A program made the translations under genes and the position numbers. Source: an uncultured Bacteroidia bacterium (GTDB lineage Bacteria > Bacteroidota > Bacteroidia > NS11-12g > UBA955). From it: a stretch of DNA of 64,000 bases. The DNA is taken from the NCBI GenBank assembly GCA_943788195.1, contig CALSPH010000002.1, positions 614,792 through 678,791 on the forward strand. The letters run 5' to 3'. Positions 44,248 through 53,661 of the stretch are shown here, one piece after another; position 1 is the first letter of the stretch; the number at the start of each line of letters is the position of its first letter. The notes under the pieces were generated by a model. The model worked only from the letters and a program-made list of their open reading frames with translations, made no database searches and had not been told where the DNA came from.

Positions 44248-45039
44248 ATGAAGTCAATTAAGCATAAAACCATCTGGATTACGGGAGCCTCTTCAGGCAT
44301 TGGCAGAGCCTTGGCTATTGCATTTAGCAAAGAGAATGCACAGCTCATACTAACGAGTCGGAATGAAAAAAAGCTAAATGAAGTAGCTGAACTTTGTAAA
44401 CCTGCTAAGTGTTTTGTCTTACCAGCGGATTTATCGGAAACCATAGAGTTGAGCCAATTGGTTAAAAAGGCCATGGATTGCACAGGTCAAATCGACCTGT
44501 TGATGAATAATGCGGGACGAAGCCAACGCTCATTAGCTAAAGAAACCGATATTCGTATTGATCGTCAACTTTTTGAATTGAACTTTTTCAGTGCAATAGA
44601 ATTAACTAAATTAGTTATGCCACATATGATTAAGAGAAAGGAAGGACATATCGCTGTAATCAGCAGTATATCAGGTAAATTTGGGTTCCCATTGCGCACC
44701 GCATACGCGGCAACGAAGCATGCATTGCAAGGTTTCTTTGAATCGCTACGTACTGAATTGAAAGCCGACAACATCAAAGTGAGCATTATCTCTCCAGGTC
44801 GAATCAAAACCAATATTTCATTGCACGCATTGACTAAAGATGGCACATCGCATGGTGAAATGGATCCTGGTCAGGAGAATGCAATATCCGCTGAAAAATG
44901 TGCTAGAAAAATTGTGAGTGGTATCAAGAAAAATAAGAAAGAGATGCTAATTGGGGGCAAAGAAATTCTTTTGGTTTATATTCATCGTTTTTTACCATTT
45001 TTGTACCATCGCATTGTAAACAAGATAAGCGCTAAATAA
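44248..45039 (+). CDS. Short-chain dehydrogenase/reductase
   Basis: With the ATG at 44248 the protein has 263 residues. It shows the NAD(P) motif TGASSGIGRAL (residues 10-20), LMNNAGRS (about residues 80-87), the catalytic Ser in VISSISG and the Tyr-Lys pair in YAATKHALQ, then SPGRIKT. It is a DhrS7-like or classic SDR of unknown substrate. The next gene (VOC) starts 10 bases on, suggesting co-transcription. Confidence 0.92.
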   Translation: MKSIKHKTIWITGASSGIGRALAIAFSKENAQLILTSRNEKKLNEVAELCKPAKCFVLPADLSETIELSQLVKKAMDCTGQIDLLMNNAGRSQRSLAKETDIRIDRQLFELNFFSAIELTKLVMPHMIKRKEGHIAVISSISGKFGFPLRTAYAATKHALQGFFESLRTELKADNIKVSIISPGRIKTNISLHALTKDGTSHGEMDPGQENAISAEKCARKIVSGIKKNKKEMLIGGKEILLVYIHRFLPFLYHRIVNKISAK

Positions 45040-45049
45040 GTTAGGAGTA

Positions 45050-46117
45050 ATGAGAAAGAATATTTGTGGCATACAGCAAATTGGAGTAGGAGTATCAGAC
45101 GCCCAAGCGGCATGGAAATGGTATCGTCAACAATTTGGCATGGATATTAAAGTGTTTGAAGACACTGCTGTAGCAGAACTCATGCTTCCACATACGGATA
45201 ACCAAACACGTGAGCGTTATGCTGCCTTGGCAATGAATTTTGAGGGAGGCGGAGGTTTTGAAATCTGGCAACATACAGGAATGGAGTCACGACCACCTGT
45301 TTTTGATGTGCAAATGGGCGATTTGGGCATTGGCATCTGTAAATTAAAATGTCGCGATGTAGGTAGAGCATATGCAACACATAAAGAACGTGGTTTAGAT
45401 GTTCTTGGAGACCTTTCTAATGACCCGAACGGTAACCCACATTATTATATTAGAGATCCGTATAACAATATCTTTGAAGTGGTAGCAAATGACAATAGTT
45501 ACCGAAAACAAAAATCATTGACAGGTGGAGTCCTAGGAGCAGTTATTGGTGTTTCTAATATGGATGAGGCTAAAAAAGTTTACGCAGATATTCTTGAATA
45601 TGACGATGTAGTTTTTGACCAAACGGAAAACTTTAAAGATTTTAATGGTTTGCCAGGAGCAGGTCAAAAATATCGCAGAGTCTTATTGAGGCATTCAAAA
45701 AACAGAATGGGTCCATTTAGCAATTTACTCGGACCTACAGAAATTGAATTGGTTCAAGCCATTGATCGACCGGGTAGAAAAATATATGAAGATCGCATTT
45801 GGGGCGAGCTAGGTTTCATTCATTTATGCTTCGATATTATCGGAATGAATCACTTAAAAAGTGAGTGCAAAGAAAAAGGTTTCCCATTTACAGTGGATAG
45901 TTCCTCTGATTCTAGCACTTTCGATATGGGTAAAGCCGCAGGGTCATTCTCCTATATAGAAGATAAAGATGGCACCTTGATTGAATTTGTCGAAACGCAT
46001 AAAATCCCGATTATGGAACGTTTAGGTATCTACATGGATGTAACTAAACGCGATCAAGAAAAACCGTTGCCTGATTGGATGCTAAGCTTCATGAAGTTTG
46101 GCAGAGTGAAAGATTAA
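45050..46117 (+). CDS. Two-domain VOC (glyoxalase/dioxygenase superfamily) protein
   Basis: The 355-residue protein has two VOC halves. The first has IQQIGVGVSDAQAAWKWY and DPYNNIFEVV; the second begins near residue 160 with GAVIGVSNMDEAKKVY and ends with GFIHLCFDI and DGTLIEFVE. The acidic ends of both halves could bind a metal. It is not a close match to 4-hydroxyphenylpyruvate dioxygenase, which it resembles only in layout. It lies between an SDR and a broken ABM-type gene. Confidence 0.75.
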   Translation: MRKNICGIQQIGVGVSDAQAAWKWYRQQFGMDIKVFEDTAVAELMLPHTDNQTRERYAALAMNFEGGGGFEIWQHTGMESRPPVFDVQMGDLGIGICKLKCRDVGRAYATHKERGLDVLGDLSNDPNGNPHYYIRDPYNNIFEVVANDNSYRKQKSLTGGVLGAVIGVSNMDEAKKVYADILEYDDVVFDQTENFKDFNGLPGAGQKYRRVLLRHSKNRMGPFSNLLGPTEIELVQAIDRPGRKIYEDRIWGELGFIHLCFDIIGMNHLKSECKEKGFPFTVDSSSDSSTFDMGKAAGSFSYIEDKDGTLIEFVETHKIPIMERLGIYMDVTKRDQEKPLPDWMLSFMKFGRVKD

Positions 46118-46125
46118 CCGCTTTT

Positions 46126-46446
46126 ATGTTTACCGTAATTTATTCCTTTAAGGTTAAACCGGGCAAAAACAGCCAGTTCGAAAAAGCGTGGCACGATTTA
46201 ACTGAACTCATCTATGAATTTGAAGGCAGTATTGGTTCGCGACTTCATCAGTTAGAAAACAATCGAGATTATATTGCCTATGCGCAATGACCAAGCAAAG
46301 AAAAATGGCAAAATTCAGGAGATTATCTTCCAGCAATTTCCAAAGAGCATAGTGCTGCAATGCATGCTGCTTGCGTAGATATTCAAACCGTTTATCAAAT
46401 GGATGTTATCGTTGATTTATTGCAAACGAAAATGAAGAATAGCTAG
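46126..46446 (+). pseudogene. Antibiotic-biosynthesis-monooxygenase (ABM)-type protein interrupted by TGA
   Basis: The ATG at 46126 opens a frame FTVIYSFKVKPGKNSQFEKAW that runs to YIAYAQ and then TGA (46288-46290). The same frame continues without break as PSKEKWQNSGDYLP to a TAG at 46446. ABM proteins commonly have a Trp at this point (YAQWPS), so TGG to TGA is the likely change. Repaired, it would be about 106 residues with the compact ferredoxin-like fold. It begins 8 bases after the VOC stop. Without repair it gives a 54-residue half-domain. Confidence 0.78.
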
Positions 46447-46496
46447 GGCTTTCATCGCAAACTATAGAAGTACATTTTGCTAATACCAACTCTGTA

Positions 46497-47225
46497 TTAT
46501 TTCCTCAACTCAAAATTCTTACCCAAGTACACTTCGCGCACCATTTCATCTGAAGCCAGCTCCTCTGCCGTTCCTGCTTTGAGTAACTGACCCTCAAATA
46601 GAAGGTAGGCTCGGTCTGTTATACTCAAGGTTTCTTGTACATTATGATCGGTTATTAGTATGCCAATATTCTTTTCTCTGAGCTTGCTCACAATGCCTTG
46701 TATATCTTCAACTGCTATTGGATCTACCCCTGCAAAAGGCTCATCCAATAAAATAAATTTTGGATTCGTTGCCAATGCACGTGCAATCTCTGTTCTCCTT
46801 CGTTCACCTCCACTCAATACCTTGCCCAAATTCTTACGCACGCGATTCAAACCAAACTCTTCCAACAACTCTTCTTGCTTTTGTTTTTGATCTGCTTTAG
46901 ACAAACTGGTCATTTCTAAAATTGCTTTCAAATTGTCTTCTACCGACAAATCCCTAAACACAGATGCCTCTTGCGGCAAATAACCAATGCCTCTTTGTGC
47001 TCTTTTATACATGGGCAGTTTGGTGATATCCTCATCACCTAAGGTAACGATTCCTTCATCCGCCTTAACCAATCCAACCACCATATAAAAGGTGGTCGTC
47101 TTTCCAGCCCCATTGGGGCCTAACAATCCCACAATTTCTCCTTGACTAACCTCCAAGGACATTTGATTCACTACCTTCTTCTGTTTGTATTGTTTAACGA
47201 GCTTATCTGCTTTAAGTGTTAGCAT
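46497..47225 (-). CDS. lptB: LPS-export ABC transporter ATPase LptB
   Basis: LptB powers lipopolysaccharide extraction from the inner membrane with LptFG and LptC. The 242-residue ATPase has Walker [10 protein letters not shown] (about residues 35-43), the LptB-typical [16 protein letters not shown] region, signature LSGGERRR, Walker B FILLDEP and the switch His in ITDHNV. Its ATG overlaps the recJ stop by one base, so the two are coupled. Confidence 0.95.
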   Translation of the reverse strand: MLTLKADKLVKQYKQKKVVNQMSLEVSQGEIVGLLGPNGAGKTTTFYMVVGLVKADEGIVTLGDEDITKLPMYKRAQRGIGYLPQEASVFRDLSVEDNLKAILEMTSLSKADQKQKQEELLEEFGLNRVRKNLGKVLSGGERRRTEIARALATNPKFILLDEPFAGVDPIAVEDIQGIVSKLREKNIGILITDHNVQETLSITDRAYLLFEGQLLKAGTAEELASDEMVREVYLGKNFELRK

Positions 47226-48916
47226 TACTTAATATCTTTTAGATTGAGTTGAATATTTTTTTGCCCATTGTATTCATTCTCTTCAATGGTATAACACGCG
47301 TTGAATGGTTTACCCTGGGTTACCTTATTATATACATGAGCCATGCCAAAACCAATCGCATCAATTCTTTGCCGCTTATTTTTGGTCGATATTTTCAGAT
47401 GTTTCTCCTTCAAAACTTTAGCAAATCCAGTGTCTTGTATATCATTGGTACGAAAAATAGGCTTCATATTGCCGGGGCCGAAAGGCTCCATTTGCCCTAG
47501 GATTCGTAGCATTTTTGGCGACACATCGTCAATATCAATTACCGCATCATATTCAATTTCTGGGACCTTTAAATCTTCATTAATGCCATCCGCAACAATT
47601 TTCTCAATTTTATTTTTAAAGGCTTCAAAGTTTTCTGATTTTAAGGACAGTCCTGCAGCATATTTGTGCCCTCCATATTGCAATAACAATTCACTGCATT
47701 GCTCTATAGCATCATGAATATCAAATCCTTTTACAGAACGTGCTGACCCAGACATGATTCCATCATTTTCAGTTAACACAATCGTTGGCTTATAATAGTT
47801 TTCAATAAGACGTGATGCAACAATACCAATGACCCCTTTATGCCATTCTTTACCATAGATAACCGTAACACTCTTTTTTTCTAAATCTTTATCCGCTTTT
47901 AGCATTTCCAATGCCTCTTGGGTAATCCCAGAGTCTAAACCTTGGCGCTCGGTATTTCGTTCTAATAATACTTTCGTGAAAGTTACTGCTTCGTGAAAAT
48001 CTTTTTCTATCAATAGTTTAACCGCTGCTCCGGCATCGGCTATTCTTCCTGCTGCATTGATCTTAGGACCTAAACCAAACACGATATCCGAAATGGAGTA
48101 ATTGCTCTTTTGCTTGTAGGTATTTAATAATGCCTGTATACCAATCCGAGGACTTTCGTTAATCTGCTTCAGCCCAAAATATGCCAAAATTCGATTCTCC
48201 CCATTCATCTCCACAATATCACTTGCAATGGACACAACCACTAAATCTAAATACTCATACAAGGTATCTACTTCTCGGTTGTTTTTTTGGTTAAAAGCTT
48301 GCACAAGTTTAAAACCAATACCACATCCACTTAATTCTTTAAATGGATAAGTTGCATCTGCCCTCTTAGGATCTAATACTGCCACCGCGTCAGGCAGTTC
48401 ATCTCCAGGTAAATGATGATCACAAATAATAAAATCAATTCCTAAACTCTTGGCATAAGCCACTAATTCTACGGAACGTATCCCACAATCCAGGGCAATT
48501 ATTAAGGTGATTTTCTTCTCTTTAGCAAAGTCAATCCCAAGTTTAGAAATCCCATACCCTTCATCATACCGATCTGGGATGTAATAAGAGACCTTGTTTG
48601 AATACCCTTGCAGAAATGAATAAACTACAGAAACTGCAGTGGTTCCATCTACATCATAGTCTCCATAAACCATCACATTTTCATCGTTCATCAAAGCAGT
48701 TTCCAAGCGCTTAACGGCCATATCCATATCTTTCATAAGAAAAGGATCATGAAGGTCTGATAATTTTGGGCGAAAATAGTTCTCCGCCTCATCGTAAGAG
48801 GTAATCCCTCTTTGGGCCAATATCCAAGCGATTTTATGTGGAACGCTTAAGCTTTTTTCAAGGGATGAAACGATTTTCTCATCTGGTTTTTCCTTTTGCT
48901 TCCACTTAAACTCCAT
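47225..48916 (-). CDS. recJ: Single-stranded-DNA exonuclease RecJ
   Basis: RecJ degrades single-stranded DNA 5' to 3' in recombination and repair. With the ATG at 48916 it has 563 residues. The DHH-family motifs are [20 protein letters not shown] and ICDHHLPG, and the DHHA1 segment [11 protein letters not shown] lies near residue 405. The RecJ OB-like domain closes the C-terminus. The start is placed by a -7 box at 48923-48930. Confidence 0.95.
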   Translation of the reverse strand: MEFKWKQKEKPDEKIVSSLEKSLSVPHKIAWILAQRGITSYDEAENYFRPKLSDLHDPFLMKDMDMAVKRLETALMNDENVMVYGDYDVDGTTAVSVVYSFLQGYSNKVSYYIPDRYDEGYGISKLGIDFAKEKKITLIIALDCGIRSVELVAYAKSLGIDFIICDHHLPGDELPDAVAVLDPKRADATYPFKELSGCGIGFKLVQAFNQKNNREVDTLYEYLDLVVVSIASDIVEMNGENRILAYFGLKQINESPRIGIQALLNTYKQKSNYSISDIVFGLGPKINAAGRIADAGAAVKLLIEKDFHEAVTFTKVLLERNTERQGLDSGITQEALEMLKADKDLEKKSVTVIYGKEWHKGVIGIVASRLIENYYKPTIVLTENDGIMSGSARSVKGFDIHDAIEQCSELLLQYGGHKYAAGLSLKSENFEAFKNKIEKIVADGINEDLKVPEIEYDAVIDIDDVSPKMLRILGQMEPFGPGNMKPIFRTNDIQDTGFAKVLKEKHLKISTKNKRQRIDAIGFGMAHVYNKVTQGKPFNACYTIEENEYNGQKNIQLNLKDIK

Positions 48917-48922
48917 CTCTCG

Positions 48923-48930
48923 CAAATGTA
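48923..48930 (-). promoter_or_regulatory. -7 box (TACATTTG) of the recJ-lptB pair
   Basis: The minus-strand match ends 6 bases before the ATG at 48916; an in-frame ATG at 48925 lies inside it. Confidence 0.5.
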
Positions 48931-48948
48931 GCCTATAGAAAAATTACA

Positions 48949-49566
48949 TCAAACTATTCTTTTGATTTTAGCAATGCCACTCACCAAATATTCTCGCTTC
49001 GTATCTTGACAAACGCAAGAATAACGAGTTCTTCGTTTTTTCCCTTTTAAGAAAAACCTTCCATTCTCCAACTCAAAAACATTCCCTTCATCAATATCTT
49101 CAACATAGATGGACGGTTCTGTGTTATATTTATTTAACACCTTCAGAAGTTTTGGGTCTGAGCAGGTAGATGCCCCGGGGTTTTCAAAATAATTCTGTAA
49201 AGCTTGCTCAACATCAGGAGGAAAAATATCTCTATTTAAATAAGGTGTGGCCAGTTCAATAAATATAGCTTTCCATTCTTTACCATGGGGTTTTACGCGA
49301 TTCTTATATTTTGAGAAACACAACATATGCGCCAATTCATGCAATAGCGTTAATGAAAAAGCATAGGTATTTAAATCTTTATTGATGGACAATGTATGCC
49401 TACCATTAAACGCAGGACTGCGATAATCCCCCAGCTTGGAGGTTCTTGGTTTCTTGATTTTCAGAACGACTCTGTGCGCAACGATCAAATCAGCTACATT
49501 CTGCACCAACGGATTGGGTATGTACTTAGCTAGAATGTCACAAAGTTTCAGATAATTCACTCCCAC
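48949..49566 (-). CDS. SprT-like zinc metallopeptidase-type protein
   Basis: The 205-residue frame has the metalloprotease motif LLHELAHMLCF (H-E-x2-H, about residues 74-84). A C-terminal zinc-ribbon-like part follows, with YSCVCQDTKREYLVSG. SprT/Spartan-like proteins are tied to DNA-protein crosslink processing in eukaryotes; the bacterial role is unclear. Two GTG starts (49566 and 49560) are possible, since a TACTTTTG box overlaps the first, so the second is slightly preferred. Confidence 0.8.
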   Translation of the reverse strand: MGVNYLKLCDILAKYIPNPLVQNVADLIVAHRVVLKIKKPRTSKLGDYRSPAFNGRHTLSINKDLNTYAFSLTLLHELAHMLCFSKYKNRVKPHGKEWKAIFIELATPYLNRDIFPPDVEQALQNYFENPGASTCSDPKLLKVLNKYNTEPSIYVEDIDEGNVFELENGRFFLKGKKRRTRYSCVCQDTKREYLVSGIAKIKRIV

Positions 49567-49604
49567 AAAAGTATGGAGCTAAATGCAATCAGGCAATAGT
49601 TAAA

Positions 49605-51167
49605 TTAATCCACTACGAAAGTGGCTCCAAACTGGATATTAGTGAAACTGTTTTTCACTTCAGCAGCATAATATGCCCTTCCCAAATCCAGTTTATATGG
49701 TTGAAAACGATCCGTAAAAGCGGTTATCATAATTGCTGCATTTAAGCTATACCTTGGATGATAATATCCAGCTCCAATGGTATAATAATTGCGATTAAGC
49801 GGCTTAATCTGAGATGGACTATTACTTTTATACGGTGAAGGCTGATACGCATAACCCGCTCTAAAACGATATTTTCCATACGTCATTTCACCTCCTACTC
49901 GAATATTATAGGTGGGCACATAACTGGATTTTATCGCACTGTTTTCATCCGTAAACAAATAGGTAGGGTCATCTTTTGGTCGCAACCCAGCCGTACTTAG
50001 ATTTACGCGCTCTACATCTAACGATAGAAAACCCAATTTTCCGAGCACATAAGCAGCACTGAAGGTGAGTCTTGCCGGTGTAATCAGCTTATATTTAAAA
50101 CTGAGTGTATCGGGCGCACCGTCAAAATCTTCATCTGGTGTGGTTCGTGTGTATGTAGAATTTGGAATAGATGGATCTCTATTGCGATCAAATCGGCTTG
50201 TTAAACTTTGCGTGTAGAGGTCTTTTGCACTGAGTCGGATTGGAAGCATATAGCTTAACCCAAACCGCCAATTATCGTTAGCTTTAACCAAGCCTCCAAG
50301 ATTCAAAGCCACACCACCAGTCCGTGTTTCTAGATAACGCGTGTAGGTTAGGCCTGCATAATCATTCGTGTCTGAAAGAGGTTGATTGTCTTGTTCTGTA
50401 AACTGAAAAGTTTCCTTAAAGACTTGTTTTCGAATAATTATCCCTCCTCCGAGATAAAATGTATTATCGAAATCGGCCGCTACAGATAAGTTAAAATCTC
50501 CACCACTGCCTGTTCGATTTACCACTCCGGTTTGTTTCACATTTGTTATTGGACTTCGAATAGCACTTGAAAAACTATCTGGAAAAGCGGTTTTATCTTC
50601 AATGAGGTAGGTCTCAAATGCTAAATAAGGCAATCCGTAAATATTAAGAAATTGGTTATCTGTCCCATTGGCACTTTCCGCTAAAAAATCCGTGAAAGAG
50701 CTTTCGGTATTGTTACCAGAGAATGTAAAGCTACTTCGATAGTCACTGTGTCGATTATAACCAAAAGAAAAAACCAAATTCGTTAATCCCTCGATCAATG
50801 GTTTGCCCTTTTCATCGCGCATGGTATTGAAAACGGATAAATTCATATTAGATAAACCCAAGCCAATATTTATATCCCCTTGAGCGGGTGAACCAATGTA
50901 TTTTGCTTGTGTGCCATTTGAGTTAATATTTAACCCAATATGCAATTCAGATTTTCTATTGAGAGCCATCCCTGCTGGGTTAATTAAGGCAGCCGTTGCG
51001 GAACCACCAATGGCACCAATTGCATTTGCACTTCCCAATGCCCGTGTGCTCCCTCCTAAGTTATGTGTAGAAAATCGAACTGCTTCTTCAATTCCTTGGG
51101 CATGTGTAAAATCTGCCCCAATAAGGCATACCAATCCTATTAAATATGACTTTAAAATCCTCTTCAT
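49605..51167 (-). CDS. FadL/OmpP1-family outer-membrane transport protein
   Basis: The 520-residue protein has a signal peptide ending near HAQG. The family's N-terminal plug follows (EEAVRFSTHNLGGSTRALGSANAIGAIGG-type region, residues 26-54, with ATAALINPAGMAL), then a beta-barrel with repeated Tyr/Gly strands ending in the aromatic FGATFVVD. FadL-type proteins pass hydrophobic compounds such as fatty acids. It starts 8 bases after the upstream lipoprotein stop, so the two form an operon. Confidence 0.9.
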   Translation of the reverse strand: MKRILKSYLIGLVCLIGADFTHAQGIEEAVRFSTHNLGGSTRALGSANAIGAIGGSATAALINPAGMALNRKSELHIGLNINSNGTQAKYIGSPAQGDINIGLGLSNMNLSVFNTMRDEKGKPLIEGLTNLVFSFGYNRHSDYRSSFTFSGNNTESSFTDFLAESANGTDNQFLNIYGLPYLAFETYLIEDKTAFPDSFSSAIRSPITNVKQTGVVNRTGSGGDFNLSVAADFDNTFYLGGGIIIRKQVFKETFQFTEQDNQPLSDTNDYAGLTYTRYLETRTGGVALNLGGLVKANDNWRFGLSYMLPIRLSAKDLYTQSLTSRFDRNRDPSIPNSTYTRTTPDEDFDGAPDTLSFKYKLITPARLTFSAAYVLGKLGFLSLDVERVNLSTAGLRPKDDPTYLFTDENSAIKSSYVPTYNIRVGGEMTYGKYRFRAGYAYQPSPYKSNSPSQIKPLNRNYYTIGAGYYHPRYSLNAAIMITAFTDRFQPYKLDLGRAYYAAEVKNSFTNIQFGATFVVD

Positions 51168-51175
51168 TCAAACAA

Positions 51176-52093
51176 TTATCTGCGTTTACTCCCCGTACTT
51201 CCTGATGATCCACGTTGAGAACGTGATCCTGAATTATAACCACCTCGACTAGAGCCGGACCCAGAACTTTCAAACCCAGAGTTTGCTTTACTAGAACTGC
51301 CGCTATAGCTGCCTGTATTTGCATTTCCGTTATTTGAATTGCTGTTTCTGCCACCTGACTGGGTATTGTTCGAGTTGGTTCCAATATTGCTATTTCTACG
51401 CTGGCTTACATATTTTCTGTTGGGGGTAGAAGCGGTGCGATATGAATTGGCAAAAGGGCAATATCCATTGCCAAATCCGTATGGATTATAGGCATAATAT
51501 GGATTGTAAAAATAAGGGTTACCACCCATCATCCAAGGATCATATGAGTTGTTGAGCAAACTATAACTGAACATATAAGGGTTATATGTAAAAAAGGGAT
51601 AAAAACTGCTTTGCATATTTGAATAAGAGTTAAATGGATCTCCAAATCTACTATTTGCATAATTGCAACCACAATTTCTATTTCCACCTGGATTATACAT
51701 TCCTCCCATATACATTCCGCCAGCTCCCATGGACATCATTCCTCCACCTGGACCAAAACCCATTTGGTTGTTATAATAACTATTTGAAGCGCGATTACTT
51801 AAAAAGAATGAATTGCCTGTTCTATTCAATCGTTGTGCATAACTAGAGGCAGGCATATAATCGTATTTCGCATTAGTATTCCCTGATTTTTTTCCTTGCT
51901 TTTGAGCACTTGCATTTTCTAAGGCTGCACGTTCTATTGCAACAGCCTCTTGTCGAATTGCTTTCTTTATATCCGACTTTGTCGCATAAACCGGATCATC
52001 AATTACCTCTTTAGACGCAATCTTAACGGTTGAACATGAAGATAAGACAAGAATTGAACTGATAAATAATAGGGATAGTTTAGTTTTAAGCAT
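51176..52093 (-). CDS. Low-complexity Asn/Gly/Ser/Tyr-rich lipoprotein
   Basis: The 305-residue protein has a lipoprotein signal with lipobox LSSC (Cys20). A short charged helix region follows (about residues 35-70), then Met/Gly-rich repeats (GPGGGMMSMGAGGMY) and an aromatic Tyr/Asn/Pro region (residues 160-215). A Ser/Asn/Gly tail ends in basic residues. The composition resembles prion-like or adhesive low-complexity proteins. It is the first gene before the FadL-like porin. I know no family for it. Confidence 0.7.
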   Translation of the reverse strand: MLKTKLSLLFISSILVLSSCSTVKIASKEVIDDPVYATKSDIKKAIRQEAVAIERAALENASAQKQGKKSGNTNAKYDYMPASSYAQRLNRTGNSFFLSNRASNSYYNNQMGFGPGGGMMSMGAGGMYMGGMYNPGGNRNCGCNYANSRFGDPFNSYSNMQSSFYPFFTYNPYMFSYSLLNNSYDPWMMGGNPYFYNPYYAYNPYGFGNGYCPFANSYRTASTPNRKYVSQRRNSNIGTNSNNTQSGGRNSNSNNGNANTGSYSGSSSKANSGFESSGSGSSRGGYNSGSRSQRGSSGSTGSKRR

Positions 52094-52102
52094 GGCTTGA
52101 CT

Positions 52103-52110
52103 TATTTTTG
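52103..52110 (+). promoter_or_regulatory. -7 box (TATTTTTG) of proS
   Basis: The match lies 39 bases before the proS ATG at 52150, a normal leader length, unlike the near-leaderless cases in this window. Confidence 0.4.
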
Positions 52111-52149
52111 TACTTATAATAATACAAAAATTATACCGATTTTACAAGT

Positions 52150-53628
52150 ATGGGCAAAAACAAAATTACCAGAGCAGAAGACTATTCGGCTTGGTACAAT
52201 AATTTAGTCAAAGACGCTGATCTTGCTGAACATGCAGCGGTTAAAGGCTGCATGGTTATCAAGCCCTATGGGTATGCCATTTGGGAAGCGATGCAAAAAG
52301 AACTGGACCAACGTTTTAAAGATACTGGGCATGAAAATGCCTATTTCCCTTTGTTTGTTCCCAAAAGTTTATTTGAGGCAGAAGAAAAAAACGCGGAAGG
52401 ATTTGCCAAAGAATGCGCTGTGGTAACTCATTATCGCTTGAAAAGCGATGAAGACAATCCGGGGAAACTGATGGTTGACCCCAAAGCGAAACTAGAAGAA
52501 GAGCTCATTGTTCGGCCTACTTCAGAGGCAATCATATGGAATACCTATAAAAATTGGATACAAAGTTATCGAGATTTACCCATTTTAATCAATCAATGGG
52601 CTAACGTGGTGCGTTGGGAAATGAGAACACGCTTGTTTCTCAGGACGGCTGAATTTTTATGGCAGGAAGGGCATACTGCACATGCAACCAAAGAAGAGGC
52701 CATCGCAGAGACCGTTCAAATGCTTGATGTTTATGCCGATTTTGCTGAAAAAGTAATGGCGGTACCTGTAATTAAAGGTATTAAAACAGAAAACGAACGT
52801 TTTGCTGGAGCTGTTGACACGTATTGTATTGAAGGATTGATGCAAGATGGTAAAGCATTGCAAATGGGAACATCTCACTTTTTGGGACAAAATTTCGCGA
52901 AGGCATTTGATGTAAAATATGTAACCAAAGAAAACAAGCAAGAACATGTTTGGGCTACAAGTTGGGGAGTAAGTACACGTTTGATGGGTGCTTTAATCAT
53001 GGTGCACAGCGATGATGACGGATTGGTTTTGCCTCCAAAACTCGCCCCTATTCAAGTGGTTATTGTGCCCATATATCGCAGCGATGAAGAACTCGAATTA
53101 GTAACCAAAAAGGGAGATGAAATCTTCAATACATTGAAAGCAGCAGGCATACGTGTTAAATTTGATACACGTGACACGCACAAACCGGGTTTCAAGTTTG
53201 CTGAATATGAACTCAAAGGCGTGCCATTGCGCATAACCGTTGGACCTCGCGATTTAGCGAACAATCAAATTGAAATTGCACGTAGAGATAACCGCGAAAA
53301 ATCGTTGATTGATGCTGATATTAATAGCGATGCTATTAACAATACATTGGATGAAATACAAAAAGGGTTGTTTGATCGTGCAAAAGATCACCAAGAAACG
53401 CATATAACCTCTGTAGATACTTGGGATGACTTCAAGGAGGCCTTAGAAACCAAAACGGGCTTTATAAGTGCGCATTGGGATGGCTCTGGAGAAACCGAGC
53501 AAAAAATTAAAGAAGCAACCAAAGCTACTATTCGCTGTATCCCATTAGATAATAAACAAGAAGCGGGAGCTTGCGTCTTTAGTGGAAACCCCAGCACACA
53601 AAGAGTCTTATTCGCAAAGGCTTACTAA
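52150..53628 (+). CDS. proS: Prolyl-tRNA synthetase (archaeal/eukaryotic-like type)
   Basis: ProS charges tRNA-Pro with proline. The 492-residue length and lack of the bacterial editing insertion mark the archaeal/eukaryotic-type enzyme common in Bacteroidota. Class II motifs are seen as [14 protein letters not shown] and RPTSEAIIW near residues 32-130, motif 2 [20 protein letters not shown] (about residues 156-175) and motif 3 in [13 protein letters not shown]. The anticodon-binding domain (from about 300) and a zinc-domain-like C-terminus follow. Confidence 0.96.
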   Translation: MGKNKITRAEDYSAWYNNLVKDADLAEHAAVKGCMVIKPYGYAIWEAMQKELDQRFKDTGHENAYFPLFVPKSLFEAEEKNAEGFAKECAVVTHYRLKSDEDNPGKLMVDPKAKLEEELIVRPTSEAIIWNTYKNWIQSYRDLPILINQWANVVRWEMRTRLFLRTAEFLWQEGHTAHATKEEAIAETVQMLDVYADFAEKVMAVPVIKGIKTENERFAGAVDTYCIEGLMQDGKALQMGTSHFLGQNFAKAFDVKYVTKENKQEHVWATSWGVSTRLMGALIMVHSDDDGLVLPPKLAPIQVVIVPIYRSDEELELVTKKGDEIFNTLKAAGIRVKFDTRDTHKPGFKFAEYELKGVPLRITVGPRDLANNQIEIARRDNREKSLIDADINSDAINNTLDEIQKGLFDRAKDHQETHITSVDTWDDFKEALETKTGFISAHWDGSGETEQKIKEATKATIRCIPLDNKQEAGACVFSGNPSTQRVLFAKAY

Positions 53629-53661
53629 TTTAGCGAAATGCAAGGGTAAGAAGAATCCGAA

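Noticed and set aside
45050..46117. 4-hydroxyphenylpyruvate dioxygenase
   Set aside because: Two VOC domains and length are similar, but the C-terminal GFGKGNF-type signature is missing, so only the superfamily call is kept.
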